DNA of 64,000 nucleotides from G016756615 sp050958605. Its GTDB lineage: Bacteria > Pseudomonadota > Alphaproteobacteria > Rhizobiales > Rhizobiaceae. The stretch lies in contig NZ_JBJHDO010000013.1 in assembly GCF_050958605.1 (NCBI RefSeq), forward strand, positions 62,001 through 126,000, given 5' to 3'. The position numbers and the translations under genes are program-made. Shown here piece by piece: positions 54,209 to 62,897 of the stretch. Position 1 is the stretch's first letter. Every line of letters begins with the position of its first letter. The notes below the pieces were generated by a model. The model ran no database searches, was not told the DNA's origin, and was given only the letters and a program-made list of their open reading frames with translations.

Positions 54209-56155
54209 ATGAACGTAACACCCGATATCATCACGGTGCCTGGTTATGCCCCTGCGTACAACCGCGCCACGTACGACCAGATATACCGACGCTCGGTGGA
54301 AGAATGGGAGGTCTTCTGGGCCGACCAAGCCCAATGTCTCGACTGGCGAAAGCCGTTCACAAAAATACGCGACATCCAGATCGGGCCTGACACCGTGTCC
54401 ATCAGATGGTTCTGGGATGGCGTCCTCAACGCCAGCTTCAACTGCATCGACAGGCACTTGGCCACGCGCGGGGAGCAGGTCGCAATCCTCTGGGAAGGCG
54501 ATGAGCCTGGCCTTTGTGAGAGGATTACCTACAAGGAGTTGCACGCCGCGGTCTGCCGCCTCGCCAACGGGCTGCGATCGCTCGGCATCGGCAAGGGCGA
54601 CAGGGTTGCAATCTATCTGCCGATGATTCCGGAAGCGGCGATTGCCATGCTCGCTTGCGCGCGCATAGGCGCCATCCACTCGGTCGTCTTCGGAGGCTTC
54701 TCGGCCGACGCGCTGGCCGGGCGGATCAAGGATTGCGGGGCGCGTCTGGTCATCACCGCCAACGAAGGCGTCCGCGGAGGCAGGAAGGTGCCGCTCAAGG
54801 ACAATGTCGACGACGCGTTGAAATCCTGTCCGTCGGTGGAAAAGTGCATCGTTGTCGGTCGAACGGCCACGGATGTGAATTGGGTCGAAGGCCGTGACGT
54901 CCACTATCTGCGGTTGGTCGACGCCATGGGCACGGAATGCGAGCCGGAGTGGATGAGCGCCGAAGACCCGCTGTTCATCCTCTATACTTCAGGCTCGACC
55001 GGCAAGCCGAAGGGCGTGTTGCACACGACCGGCGGCTATCTGGTCTCTTGCGCCCTGACTCACCGCCATGTCTTCGACTACCGCGAAGGCGACATCTACT
55101 GGTGCACGGCTGATGTCGGCTGGGTGACGGGCCACAGCTATATCGTCTACGGGCCGCTGGCCAACGGCGCCACCACGCTGATGTTCGAAGGCGTTCCGAC
55201 CTATCCGACGCCTTCACGTTTCTGGGAAGTCTGCGATCGTCACGGCGTCAATATCTTATACACTGCGCCGACCGCGATCCGAGCCCTGATGCGGGAAGGC
55301 GATGCCTATGTGCAGCGGACCGACAGGAGCTCGCTCAGGGTGCTGGGCAGCGTCGGCGAACCGATCAATCCTGAAGCCTGGCGGTGGTACTTCGATGTCG
55401 TCGGAGAGAAGCGCTGCCCGGTCGTGGATACATGGTGGCAGACCGAGACCGGCACCATCATGATCGCGCCCATTCCCGGGGTGACGCCGCTCAAACCCGG
55501 CTCGGCGACACTGCCGTTCTTCGGTGTTCAGCCGGTGCTGGTCGACGATGCGGGGCGCGTCATCGAAGGCGCGGGCGAGGGGTTTTTATGCCTGAAGGAT
55601 GCCGGCCCAGGCATCATGCGTACGATCTATGGTGATCCGGACCGGTTCGTGGAAACGTATTTCAGGCGCTTTCCCGGGCTCTACTTCACCGGTGACGGAT
55701 GCCGGCGGGACGAAGACGGCTATTACTGGATCACAGGGCGTGTCGACGATGTGATCAATGTTTCCGGCCATCGGCTAGGCACCGCGGAGATCGAGAGCGC
55801 GCTCGTGGCACACCCCGCTGTCGCCGAGGCCGCGGTCGTGGGTTTTCCCCACGCCGTCAAAGGCCAGGGTATCCATGCCTTCGTCACGCTCAAGGCCGGG
55901 GAGGAGGAAACCGAGGCGCTGCGGCAGGAACTGCGCGTCTCTGTCCGCCGCCAGATCGGCGCGATTGCCCAACCCGATATCGTGCAGTGGGCATCGGCAC
56001 TGCCGAAAACCCGATCCGGCAAGATCATGCGGCGAATTCTGCGCAAGTTGGCGGAGGGTCGCTTCGACGATCTGGGCGACGTCTCCACCCTTGCCGACCC
56101 GGCCGTCCTCGGCGACCTTGCCGACGACGTTAAGGATGGGAGGCGTTCGGCATGA
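54209..56155 (+). CDS. acs: Acetate-CoA ligase (AMP-forming)
   Basis: A 648-residue acyl-CoA synthetase that activates acetate to acetyl-CoA through acetyl-AMP. Motifs in order: YTSGSTGKPKGVLHT (phosphate loop), TWWQTETGT with the Trp that limits the pocket to acetate or propionate, YFTGD...ITGRVDDVINVSGHR, and the C-terminal PKTRSGKIMRR whose Lys is the usual acetylation site. The length is standard. ATG 54209 is used; ATG 54188 is possible. Its stop overlaps the start of the XdhC-family gene as ATGA, so the two are translationally coupled. Acs is usually monocistronic or next to actP; the coupling here is unusual. Confidence 0.92.
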   Translation: MNVTPDIITVPGYAPAYNRATYDQIYRRSVEEWEVFWADQAQCLDWRKPFTKIRDIQIGPDTVSIRWFWDGVLNASFNCIDRHLATRGEQVAILWEGDEPGLCERITYKELHAAVCRLANGLRSLGIGKGDRVAIYLPMIPEAAIAMLACARIGAIHSVVFGGFSADALAGRIKDCGARLVITANEGVRGGRKVPLKDNVDDALKSCPSVEKCIVVGRTATDVNWVEGRDVHYLRLVDAMGTECEPEWMSAEDPLFILYTSGSTGKPKGVLHTTGGYLVSCALTHRHVFDYREGDIYWCTADVGWVTGHSYIVYGPLANGATTLMFEGVPTYPTPSRFWEVCDRHGVNILYTAPTAIRALMREGDAYVQRTDRSSLRVLGSVGEPINPEAWRWYFDVVGEKRCPVVDTWWQTETGTIMIAPIPGVTPLKPGSATLPFFGVQPVLVDDAGRVIEGAGEGFLCLKDAGPGIMRTIYGDPDRFVETYFRRFPGLYFTGDGCRRDEDGYYWITGRVDDVINVSGHRLGTAEIESALVAHPAVAEAAVVGFPHAVKGQGIHAFVTLKAGEEETEALRQELRVSVRRQIGAIAQPDIVQWASALPKTRSGKIMRRILRKLAEGRFDDLGDVSTLADPAVLGDLADDVKDGRRSA

Positions 56156-57138
56156 AGCGGCCTGACGGGACTTGGGATCCCTTCGACGATTATGTGCTCG
56201 ATTTCGCCGTGGAGCGCATGAGGGCGAAGGAACGTGTCGCAATCGTCACGCTGGTCGAGATCGAAGGCTCGTCGCCACGTCCCCTCGGCGCCCAAATGGC
56301 GGTTTCCGAAACCGGAGCATGGGTCGGCTATCTGTCGGGCGGCTGCATCGAGCGCGCCATCGCGGCGGAAGCAGGCGATGCGATCGCCAGTGGCCGGAGC
56401 CGGCGCGTCCGCTACGGCCGGGGTTCACGCTACATCGACATCAGCTTGCCATGTGGTAGCGCGATCGAGCTGATCTTCGACGTGGGGGTTCCATTGGCGC
56501 GCCTGGACGCGATCGACGCCAGGCTCGAGCAGCGTCAGCCGGCCGCGTTGCAGGTGCCGGTCGCCGGACCTCGGATCGACGAGGGGAAAGAAGAGCTATT
56601 CTTCACGCGACGCTATCTGCCACGCCGCCGGCTTGTCGTCTTCGGGCTCGGGCCGGTTCCGGTACATCTGGCGAGAGTGGCGATCGCGGCCGGCTTCGAG
56701 GTCGTCGTGCGCACGCCGGACGAGCTGACGGCCGACGCCGCCCGCCTTGCAGGCGCTGCCATCGGCTTATCGGGCGAGGGAGATCTCGAGGACATCGACG
56801 ACCGCAGCGCGGTCGTGTTCGCCTTCCATGACCATGACCGCGAAGAGCGGCTGCTGCCGGCGGTACTCGCAACCGATGCCTTCTACATCGGTGCGATGGG
56901 AAGCCGTACGACGCAGGTCCAGCGGCTCGAGAAGCTCCGTGAAAAGGGCTTCGGCAGGATGGATCTGGAGCGCATCCAGGGGCCGGCGGGCCTGCTTCCT
57001 CATGCCCGGAGCGCCAGCGATCTGGCGCTCTCGATCCTCGCGCAAGTCGTGCAGGCAGCCCGGGGCGAGGAGGCGGCCCTCATATCCTGCCCGACGAGGC
57101 CGGTGGTGTCGTCCGATTCCCGAACGGGACCGTCATGA
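56152..57138 (+). CDS. XdhC/CoxI family protein
   Basis: A 328-residue protein. The N-terminal XdhC domain contains EGSSPRPLGAQM and LSGGCIERAI, with a Cys in the SGGC motif. The C-terminal Rossmann domain begins near residue 165 (LVVFGLGPVPVHLARVA) and has the AMGSRTTQVQRLEKL block. XdhC proteins sulfurate or insert the molybdenum cofactor into xanthine dehydrogenase and CO dehydrogenase. No molybdenum hydroxylase is encoded in the window, so its client is unknown. It is coupled on both sides: ATGA with acs upstream and ATGA with the DUF488 gene downstream. Confidence 0.88.
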   Translation: MKRPDGTWDPFDDYVLDFAVERMRAKERVAIVTLVEIEGSSPRPLGAQMAVSETGAWVGYLSGGCIERAIAAEAGDAIASGRSRRVRYGRGSRYIDISLPCGSAIELIFDVGVPLARLDAIDARLEQRQPAALQVPVAGPRIDEGKEELFFTRRYLPRRRLVVFGLGPVPVHLARVAIAAGFEVVVRTPDELTADAARLAGAAIGLSGEGDLEDIDDRSAVVFAFHDHDREERLLPAVLATDAFYIGAMGSRTTQVQRLEKLREKGFGRMDLERIQGPAGLLPHARSASDLALSILAQVVQAARGEEAALISCPTRPVVSSDSRTGPS

Positions 57139-57485
57139 AACTTCATCTGAAGCGCGTCTACGAGCAGCCGGCGAAGGACGACGGACTGCGGGTGCTTGTC
57201 GATCGCCTTTGGCCCCGCGGCTTGACGAAAGAGGAAGCCGACATCGACCTGTGGCTGAAAGAAATAGCGCCGAGCGCCGAGTTGCGCAGATGGTTTGGGC
57301 ACGACCCGAAGAAGTGGGCAGAGTTCCGTCGTCGCTACCGCGCCGAATTGAGCGATAGAAACGAAGAGATCGAGAGCCTGCGCCAGCACGGGGGTGATGG
57401 ACGTGTGACGCTTCTTTACGGCGCCAAGGATGAAGCGCACAACCAGGCGGTCGTGCTGAAGGAATTCATCGAAGAGAAAAAGTGA
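57135..57485 (+). CDS. DUF488 family protein (YeaO-like)
   Basis: A 116-residue soluble protein. It opens LHLKRVYEQPAKDDGLRVLVDRLWPRGLTKEEA, cited here by the key words VDRLWPRG, and ends TLLYGAKDEAHNQAVVLKEF, the DUF488/YeaO pattern. The family is widespread, short and uncharacterised. ATG overlaps the XdhC-family stop as ATGA. It ends the acs operon and faces the TimA-like gene tail to tail at a distance of 15 bases. Confidence 0.88.
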   Translation: MKLHLKRVYEQPAKDDGLRVLVDRLWPRGLTKEEADIDLWLKEIAPSAELRRWFGHDPKKWAEFRRRYRAELSDRNEEIESLRQHGGDGRVTLLYGAKDEAHNQAVVLKEFIEEKK

Positions 57486-57500
57486 TCGCGCTGGCCGGTC

Positions 57501-58112
57501 TCAGCCTTCATCGGTTGCCACGATGCGCCATTCAGCGCCGCCAGCTGGCATCGGGCGGGAGAATGTCCAGAGGTCGGTCGTCATCATGACGGCTAGGGGA
57601 TCGCCGCGAAGAACATCGCCCGTGGCCGAGAGCTCGGCACTGACGACATGCGCCCGGAGGAGCACGGTGATCTCCATTGCCTCGGCGGTTGTCGCGGCGC
57701 CGACGATCTCGGCGGATTCGATCCCGATGAAGGTAAGCTCCAGCGTTTCCTGTCTCGCGATCCTTTCCGCACAGGCTTCGGCAAAGGTCTCCAGCACCTC
57801 GGTGGAGAGAAGCGGTCGCAGCGTTGCCAGATCGCCTGCCGCGTAAGCTTGAAGGACAGCCTCGTAGGCGCGCTCCGCTCCTCTCAGGAAGGTCTCCGCG
57901 TTGAACTCCGGATCGAGTTTGCGAAACTCCCGCAAACCTGGATCATCCGGGGTGGCTTGCTCGTCGCCATCCGCGGGCTTGGCGGCTATGCGGTCCGCCT
58001 TGTCGGGCTCGCGTGGCGTAAGCAGCATGTCCAGCGTCGACAGGAACGCCCACCACATCGAGAGCAGGACAATGGCGGGAATGTTGTTTGCGATGTCGGC
58101 GGTTTCATTCAC
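57501..58112 (-). CDS. Tim44/TimA-like protein
   Basis: A 203-residue protein with one N-terminal transmembrane segment (IPAIVLLSMWWAFLSTLDML, about 12-31), an acidic linker and a Tim44-like domain from about residue 65 (FNAETFLRGAERAYEAVLQAY to the end), related to the C-terminal domain of mitochondrial Tim44 and to mL45. The bacterial TimA role is unknown; membrane tethering of ribosomes or assembly factors is suggested. It follows the cytochrome oxidase gene by 12 bases on the same strand, so a role in oxidase assembly is an attractive inference. Confidence 0.8.
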   Translation of the reverse strand: MNETADIANNIPAIVLLSMWWAFLSTLDMLLTPREPDKADRIAAKPADGDEQATPDDPGLREFRKLDPEFNAETFLRGAERAYEAVLQAYAAGDLATLRPLLSTEVLETFAEACAERIARQETLELTFIGIESAEIVGAATTAEAMEITVLLRAHVVSAELSATGDVLRGDPLAVMMTTDLWTFSRPMPAGGAEWRIVATDEG

Positions 58113-58124
58113 GGCGATCCTCCA

Positions 58125-59720
58125 TCAGCGTATGCGGGGCAGAAGGTTGAACTGGTGGTATGGAGGCGGCGAGGACAGCGTCCATTCCAGGGTCGTCGCG
58201 CCCTCGCCCCAGGGATTGGCTTTCGCCCTGCGCTTGCGTGCAAAAGCTTCCGCTACGGCGACGAAGAAGACGACCAGGCCCGCGGCCGAGATGTAGGAGC
58301 CGATCGAGGAGACGAAGTTCCAACCGGCGAACGCGTCCGGATAGTCGGCATAGCGACGCGGCATGCCGGCCAAGCCGAGAAAATGCTGCGGGAAAAAGAC
58401 GAGATTGACGCCGACGAAGGTAAGCCAGAAGTGCAGCCGGCCCAGCGTCTCGCTCATCATGTATCCCGACATCTTCGGGAACCAGTAATAGAAGCCGGCG
58501 AAAATCGCGAAGGCAGCGCCAAGGGACAGGACGTAGTGGAAATGCGCCACCACGTAGTAGGTGTCGTGCAGCGCGCGATCGACGCCGGGATTGGCGAGCA
58601 CGACCCCGGTCACGCCGCCTATCGTAAAGAGCATCACAAAGCCCAGCGCCCAGAGCATCGGCGTCCTGAAGGTGATCGAACCGCCCCACATTGTGGCGAT
58701 CCAGGAAAACACCTTCACCCCGGTCGGCACAGCGATGACCATCGACGCGAAGGCGAAGTATCGCTGCGAATCCAGCGATATGCCCGACGTGTACATGTGG
58801 TGCGCCCACACGACGAAGCCGATAGCGCCGATCGCCACCATCGCGTAGACCATGCCCAGATAGCCGAAAATAGGTTTTCGGGAGAAAGTCGACACGACAT
58901 GGCTGACGATGCCGAATGCGGGCAGGATCATGATGTAGACTTCCGGATGCCCGAAGAACCAGAACAGGTGCTGGTAGAGGATCGGGTCGCCACCGCCCTG
59001 TGGCGCGAAGAAGGCCGTGCCGAAGTTGCGGTCGGTGAGCAGCATGGTGATGGCGCCCGCAAGCACGGGCAGCGCAAGGAGCAGCATGAATGCCGTGACC
59101 AGCATCGACCAGGCGAATAGCGGCATCTTGTGCAGCGTCATGCCGGGCGCGCGCATGTTGAAGATGGTGGTGATGAAGTTGATCGCGCCGAGGATCGAAG
59201 AAGCGCCGGACAGGTGGATCGACAGGATGACGAGATCTACCGCCGGACCCGGCTGGCCGTCCGTCGCGTAGGGGGGATAGAGCGTCCATCCGCCGCCGTG
59301 ACCGGTGGAGCCGGGCGGGCCGGGAACGAACATCGACAGGATGAACAGGGCGAGCGACGTTGCCAGCAGCCAGAACGAGACGTTGTTCATGCGCGGAAAC
59401 GCCATGTCAGGCGCGCCGATGACGATCGGCACGAACCAGTTGCCGAAGCCTCCGATCAGCGCCGGCATGATGACGAAGAAGATCATCACCAGGCCGTGCG
59501 AGCTGACGACGACGTTGAAGAGGCTGGGATCGGCGAATATCTGCAGCCCCGGCTCCTGCAATTCGGCACGCAGGAGAACCGACAGGCCGGTGCCGAGGAT
59601 AGCCGAAAGCATGGACAGGACGAGATAGAGCGTACCTATGTCCTTGTGATTGGTGGAGAACAGCCAGCGCGCCACGAAGCCCGGTTTGTGATCGATCTCG
59701 CTGCTGGCCGTGTCTGACAT
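58125..59720 (-). CDS. ctaD: Cytochrome c oxidase subunit I (aa3 type)
   Basis: A 531-residue, 12-helix catalytic subunit. Heme-copper ligands are visible: His75 in SSHGL, the CuB His258 with the cross-linked Tyr262 in GHPEVY, the HH pair in WAHHMYTSG, and HFHY for the hemes. The K-channel Lys is in PTGVKVF and the D-channel Glu260 in the PEVY motif. All the catalytic residues of A1-type oxidases are present. Subunits II and III and the assembly genes are not next to it; only the TimA-like gene follows. ATG 59720 has AGGACGAG before it. It may be an extra, specialised oxidase. Confidence 0.93.
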   Translation of the reverse strand: MSDTASSEIDHKPGFVARWLFSTNHKDIGTLYLVLSMLSAILGTGLSVLLRAELQEPGLQIFADPSLFNVVVSSHGLVMIFFVIMPALIGGFGNWFVPIVIGAPDMAFPRMNNVSFWLLATSLALFILSMFVPGPPGSTGHGGGWTLYPPYATDGQPGPAVDLVILSIHLSGASSILGAINFITTIFNMRAPGMTLHKMPLFAWSMLVTAFMLLLALPVLAGAITMLLTDRNFGTAFFAPQGGGDPILYQHLFWFFGHPEVYIMILPAFGIVSHVVSTFSRKPIFGYLGMVYAMVAIGAIGFVVWAHHMYTSGISLDSQRYFAFASMVIAVPTGVKVFSWIATMWGGSITFRTPMLWALGFVMLFTIGGVTGVVLANPGVDRALHDTYYVVAHFHYVLSLGAAFAIFAGFYYWFPKMSGYMMSETLGRLHFWLTFVGVNLVFFPQHFLGLAGMPRRYADYPDAFAGWNFVSSIGSYISAAGLVVFFVAVAEAFARKRRAKANPWGEGATTLEWTLSSPPPYHQFNLLPRIR

Positions 59721-60082
59721 CTCGTCCTGCCTTTCTATTGCGGCAGGCCCGGTGGTTTCGGAACGGGACGGCGTCAGATGCCGTCGTCGCGATGGCGCCA
59801 GGCCTTGCCTGTGTCTTGTGGATCAGTCCCTAACGATCACGTCTCCATGGGAATGCCGTGGGGTTGAGGATAAACGGTCTGTGTCCTGCTCCAGGCATAT
59901 CGGACGCCTATGACGAGTGGCTTGCGGGCACACGCGATGACCTGGCGCCATTCGTGCATAGAGCAGGGCGATGATGTCGTTTCCGCTGTTGTCGAAGCCA
60001 GCCTGCGCGTGCTGAAACAGGAAGGCAAACGGAATTAAATGCTGTATGACTACAAAAAAATTGCATTTAAGGAGTGCGCTTC
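59721..60082. other. Divergent intergenic region between ctaD and the LysR gene
   Basis: A 362-base stretch that must contain both promoters. It includes an inverted repeat just before the LysR gene (separate entry). A short frame at 59910-60038 (about 42 codons, ending VVEASLRVLKQEGKRN) resembles the start of a TetR regulator only weakly. Confidence 0.5.
60035..60070 (+). promoter_or_regulatory. Inverted repeat, possible LysR-family binding site
   Basis: TTAAATGC (60035-60042) and GCATTTAA (60063-60070) form a perfect 8-bp inverted repeat spaced by 20 bases that are AT-rich. It overlaps the ribosome-binding region of the LysR gene, fitting autoregulation. No LysR box (T-N11-A) test was possible beyond this. 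Confidence 0.45.
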
Positions 60083-60925
60083 ATGGATATCGATCGGGCC
60101 AGAACGTTTCTGGAGATCGTCCATACCGGCAGCTTCCTGAAGGCCTCGGATCGCCTTCACGTCACCCAGACAACGGTGAGCGCGCGTATCCGTACCCTTG
60201 AGGAAGGGCTCGGGCGCCAGCTGTTCGTCCGCACCCGTAACGGTGCGACGCTGACGCCGGCCGGCCGCGAGTTCGAGCGCTTCGCGCAATCCTTCGTTCA
60301 GATATGGGAACGTGCGCGACAGCAGCTCACCATCCCGCCAGGGCGGACCAGCGTGGTGGCGCTGGGAGGCGAGCTCAGCTTGTGGAATCCGCTCCTGCTC
60401 GATTGGCTCGTCTGGATGAAGAGGGAGCAGCCGAAGATCGCGATCCATGCGCATGTCGGCGTGCCCGATCAGTTGCTGGAGCAGTTGAGGACGGGCGTAC
60501 TCGATCTCGCGGTGCTCTATGCACCCAAGCTTCTGCCCGGCTTCAAGGTCGAGCTCGTCGAAGAAGAACAGCTCGTGCTGGTCAGGACGCCGGCCAGGGA
60601 CGACGAACCTCTCGATTATGTTCATGTCGATTGGGGGCCTCAATTCGCCGCCGAAGCCGGCTTCGGACAGGCTGCCTTCGGGGAGCCCGGACTTCTTGTC
60701 GGGCTCGGCCCCCTCGGCCTCAACTACATTCTGCGCGCCGGCGGAATGGGATATTTCCGAAGAGGGGTGGCGGCTCCCCATATCCAGGCGGGAGAGCTGG
60801 AACTCGTCGCGGGGGCGCCGGAATTCACCTACCCTGCCTATGCCGTCTATCCGGAATCAGCGGAAGGACGGAGCGACGTTCAGGACGCGCTGAGAGGGCT
60901 CAAGGAGGTGGTGGTTCGGCAGTGA
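60083..60925 (+). CDS. LysR family transcriptional regulator
   Basis: A 280-residue regulator. The helix-turn-helix (about residues 18-37, ASDRLHVTQTTVSARIRTLE) is typical, and the effector domain from about residue 88 (VALGGELSLWNPLLLDW) has the two-lobe periplasmic-binding fold. AAGGAG before ATG 60083 is a good site. It lies 241 bases upstream of a metB-like gene on the same strand and may control it. The effector is unknown. Confidence 0.88.
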   Translation: MDIDRARTFLEIVHTGSFLKASDRLHVTQTTVSARIRTLEEGLGRQLFVRTRNGATLTPAGREFERFAQSFVQIWERARQQLTIPPGRTSVVALGGELSLWNPLLLDWLVWMKREQPKIAIHAHVGVPDQLLEQLRTGVLDLAVLYAPKLLPGFKVELVEEEQLVLVRTPARDDEPLDYVHVDWGPQFAAEAGFGQAAFGEPGLLVGLGPLGLNYILRAGGMGYFRRGVAAPHIQAGELELVAGAPEFTYPAYAVYPESAEGRSDVQDALRGLKEVVVRQ

Positions 60926-61166
60926 CGCGGCGGGCGCTGGGCAATGGCTGCCGGTCCAAGGCCACGGCGATCATCTGCTCGGCGAGCGGTCGAGCCGAGC
61001 CGCTTTTGGTTCGCGTTTAAGCGCTTGCCCGGATACGATACCCGTAACTACGATGGCTCCTGGAATACGGCAACGCCGTCGGCGTGCCAGTCGTCAACGA
61101 GAGCGGTACCGTCTGGCTCGGCAGATAGTTGTTGGGAATCGCTCGAGCGCAAACGGATAGGACAAG

Positions 61167-62342
61167 ATGGGCGAGCGTGATCCCAGGACTGTTGCAGCCG
61201 CTAACGGCGTTGCCATCGATGAGAGCTATGGGGCGGTGACGCCGCCGCTCTACCTCAGCAGCACCTTTGCCTTTTCCGGTTTCGAGAGACACCGCGGCTA
61301 CGAATACGGTCGCACCGCCAATCCGGGGCGCGACCTTCTTGCCGACACGGTGGCGCAGCTCGAAGGTGGCGCTGGCGCCGTCGTCACGTCGTCGGGGATG
61401 GCAGCCGTCGATCTCGTTCTGTCGCTTGCCGGCCGCGACGACCTGATCGTTGCGCCGCACGATTGCTATGGCGGCACCTACAGGCTTCTTGGTGCTCGCC
61501 GTGACAAAGGCCAGTTCGGCGTCGTCTACATCGACCAATCCGACGTTGCCGCGCTCGACGCCGTGCTTGCGCGCAGGCCAGTTCTGGTGCTGGTCGAGAC
61601 CCCGTCCAACCCGCTGATGCGCGTGGTCGACATCCGTGCCATCGCACGGCGAGCGAAGGAAGCGGGCGCAAAGGTTGCCGTCGACAACACCTTCCTGTCG
61701 CCGGCGCTACAGCGGCCGATCCAACTTGGGGCGGACTTCGTCGTCCACTCCACCACCAAATACCTCAACGGCCATTCCGATGTCGTTGGCGGCGCGGTGG
61801 TCTGCGCCGCCGAGGCTGATCTGGCACAGTTGCGGGCATGGGCCAACATTACCGGAGTGACCGGCTCCCCGTTCGACGCGTATCTGACCCTGCGTGGGAT
61901 ACGGACGCTGTTCCCGCGCATCGAGCGCCAGCAGGCGAACGCCGCTGTGGTCGCTTCTTTCCTGGAGAAGCACGAGGCTGTAAGCGTCGTCCATTATCCG
62001 GGACTTGCATCTCACTCGGGTCACGTCTTGGCGCGTTCCCAACAGGACGGTTTCGGCGCCATGCTGAGCTTCGAGCTCGCCGGCGGCGTCGACGCGGTAC
62101 GCCGCTTTGTGGAGGCGGTGAAGATATTCACGCTGGCCGAGTCGCTCGGCGGCGTGGAAAGCCTTGTCGCCCACCCGGCAACGATGACCCATGCCGGCAT
62201 GGGAGCGGAGGCTCGCCGGGCCGCCGGCATCGGCGACGGGCTGCTGCGCCTCTCGGTGGGTCTCGAGGCCGAGGTCGATCTCGTTGCCGATCTGGAACGC
62301 GGGCTTGCCGCGGCTGTCACCGCCGGGCGGGCAAAGCCGTAA
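61167..62342 (+). CDS. metB: Trans-sulfuration PLP enzyme (cystathionine gamma-synthase-like)
   Basis: A 391-residue enzyme of the Cys/Met metabolism family. The PLP Lys198 is in STTKYLNGHSDVVGG and Asp173 in VDNTFLSP; the phosphate-binding YGRTANPG segment is at 47-54. Members join O-acyl-homoserine with cysteine or sulfide, or cleave cystathionine; sequence alone does not separate these. GATAGGA precedes ATG 61167. The PAS-domain gene starts at the very next base after the stop, so the two are coupled. The upstream LysR gene may be the regulator. Confidence 0.86.
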   Translation: MGERDPRTVAAANGVAIDESYGAVTPPLYLSSTFAFSGFERHRGYEYGRTANPGRDLLADTVAQLEGGAGAVVTSSGMAAVDLVLSLAGRDDLIVAPHDCYGGTYRLLGARRDKGQFGVVYIDQSDVAALDAVLARRPVLVLVETPSNPLMRVVDIRAIARRAKEAGAKVAVDNTFLSPALQRPIQLGADFVVHSTTKYLNGHSDVVGGAVVCAAEADLAQLRAWANITGVTGSPFDAYLTLRGIRTLFPRIERQQANAAVVASFLEKHEAVSVVHYPGLASHSGHVLARSQQDGFGAMLSFELAGGVDAVRRFVEAVKIFTLAESLGGVESLVAHPATMTHAGMGAEARRAAGIGDGLLRLSVGLEAEVDLVADLERGLAAAVTAGRAKP

Positions 62343-62783
62343 ATGGGACGCGATCTGGAGCAGGTCATCGACGGCTTGGCACAAGCTGTTCTCGCCGCCT
62401 CGGGCGACGCCATTCTTGCAACCGACCGACAGGGTGTGATCCGCTTCTGGAACCCTGGCGCAGTTCGCATCTTCGGCTTCTCCCGGAAGGAAGCTCTCGG
62501 AGCGTCGCTGGACATCATTATTCCCGAACGGCTCAGGCAGCGGCACTGGAGCGGATGGGAACACGTCATGGCAACCGGCGAAACACGCTATGGCGAAGGC
62601 GACCTGCTGGCGGTACCAGCAGTGACCAAGGACGGCCGCCAGATTTCAGTCGAGTTCACGATCATCCTGCTTCGTGATGGCACCCATGAGATCCACGGTA
62701 TGGCTGCTATCTTGCGGGATGTGACGACCCGCTTCGAAGAAATACGCCGTCTTAAACGACAAGCGGCCGGACATTCCGCCTAA
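62343..62783 (+). CDS. Single PAS-domain protein
   Basis: A 146-residue soluble protein made of one PAS domain (about 12-130). Typical features are AILATDRQGVIRFWNPGAVRIFG and later DGTHEIHGMAAILRDVTTR, cited in short: FWNPGA and GMAAILRD. No output domain, such as kinase or HTH, is present. The start ATG follows the metB stop without a gap, suggesting translational coupling. A redox, light or ligand-sensing partner of MetB or of an unlinked kinase is possible; nothing proves it. Confidence 0.82.
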   Translation: MGRDLEQVIDGLAQAVLAASGDAILATDRQGVIRFWNPGAVRIFGFSRKEALGASLDIIIPERLRQRHWSGWEHVMATGETRYGEGDLLAVPAVTKDGRQISVEFTIILLRDGTHEIHGMAAILRDVTTRFEEIRRLKRQAAGHSA

Positions 62784-62897
62784 GTTCAGGCCAATGATGG
62801 CCGCGCGGGTGCGAAAACAACAAATCTCCTACAACGGACCGATTCCGAAACCGAGTTCGCTGCTGTAAGGTCCCCGTCTCAGCTTTTGAGGCACGCC

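Noticed and set aside
59910..60038. Short frame ending VVEASLRVLKQEGKRN, like the start of a TetR regulator
   Set aside because: Only about 42 codons, no ribosome site and weak similarity; may be a remnant but cannot be supported.
60926..61166. Possible SAM riboswitch before metB
   Set aside because: I found no SAM-II-like conserved blocks; only a weak CTCGGC/GCCGAG hairpin is present.
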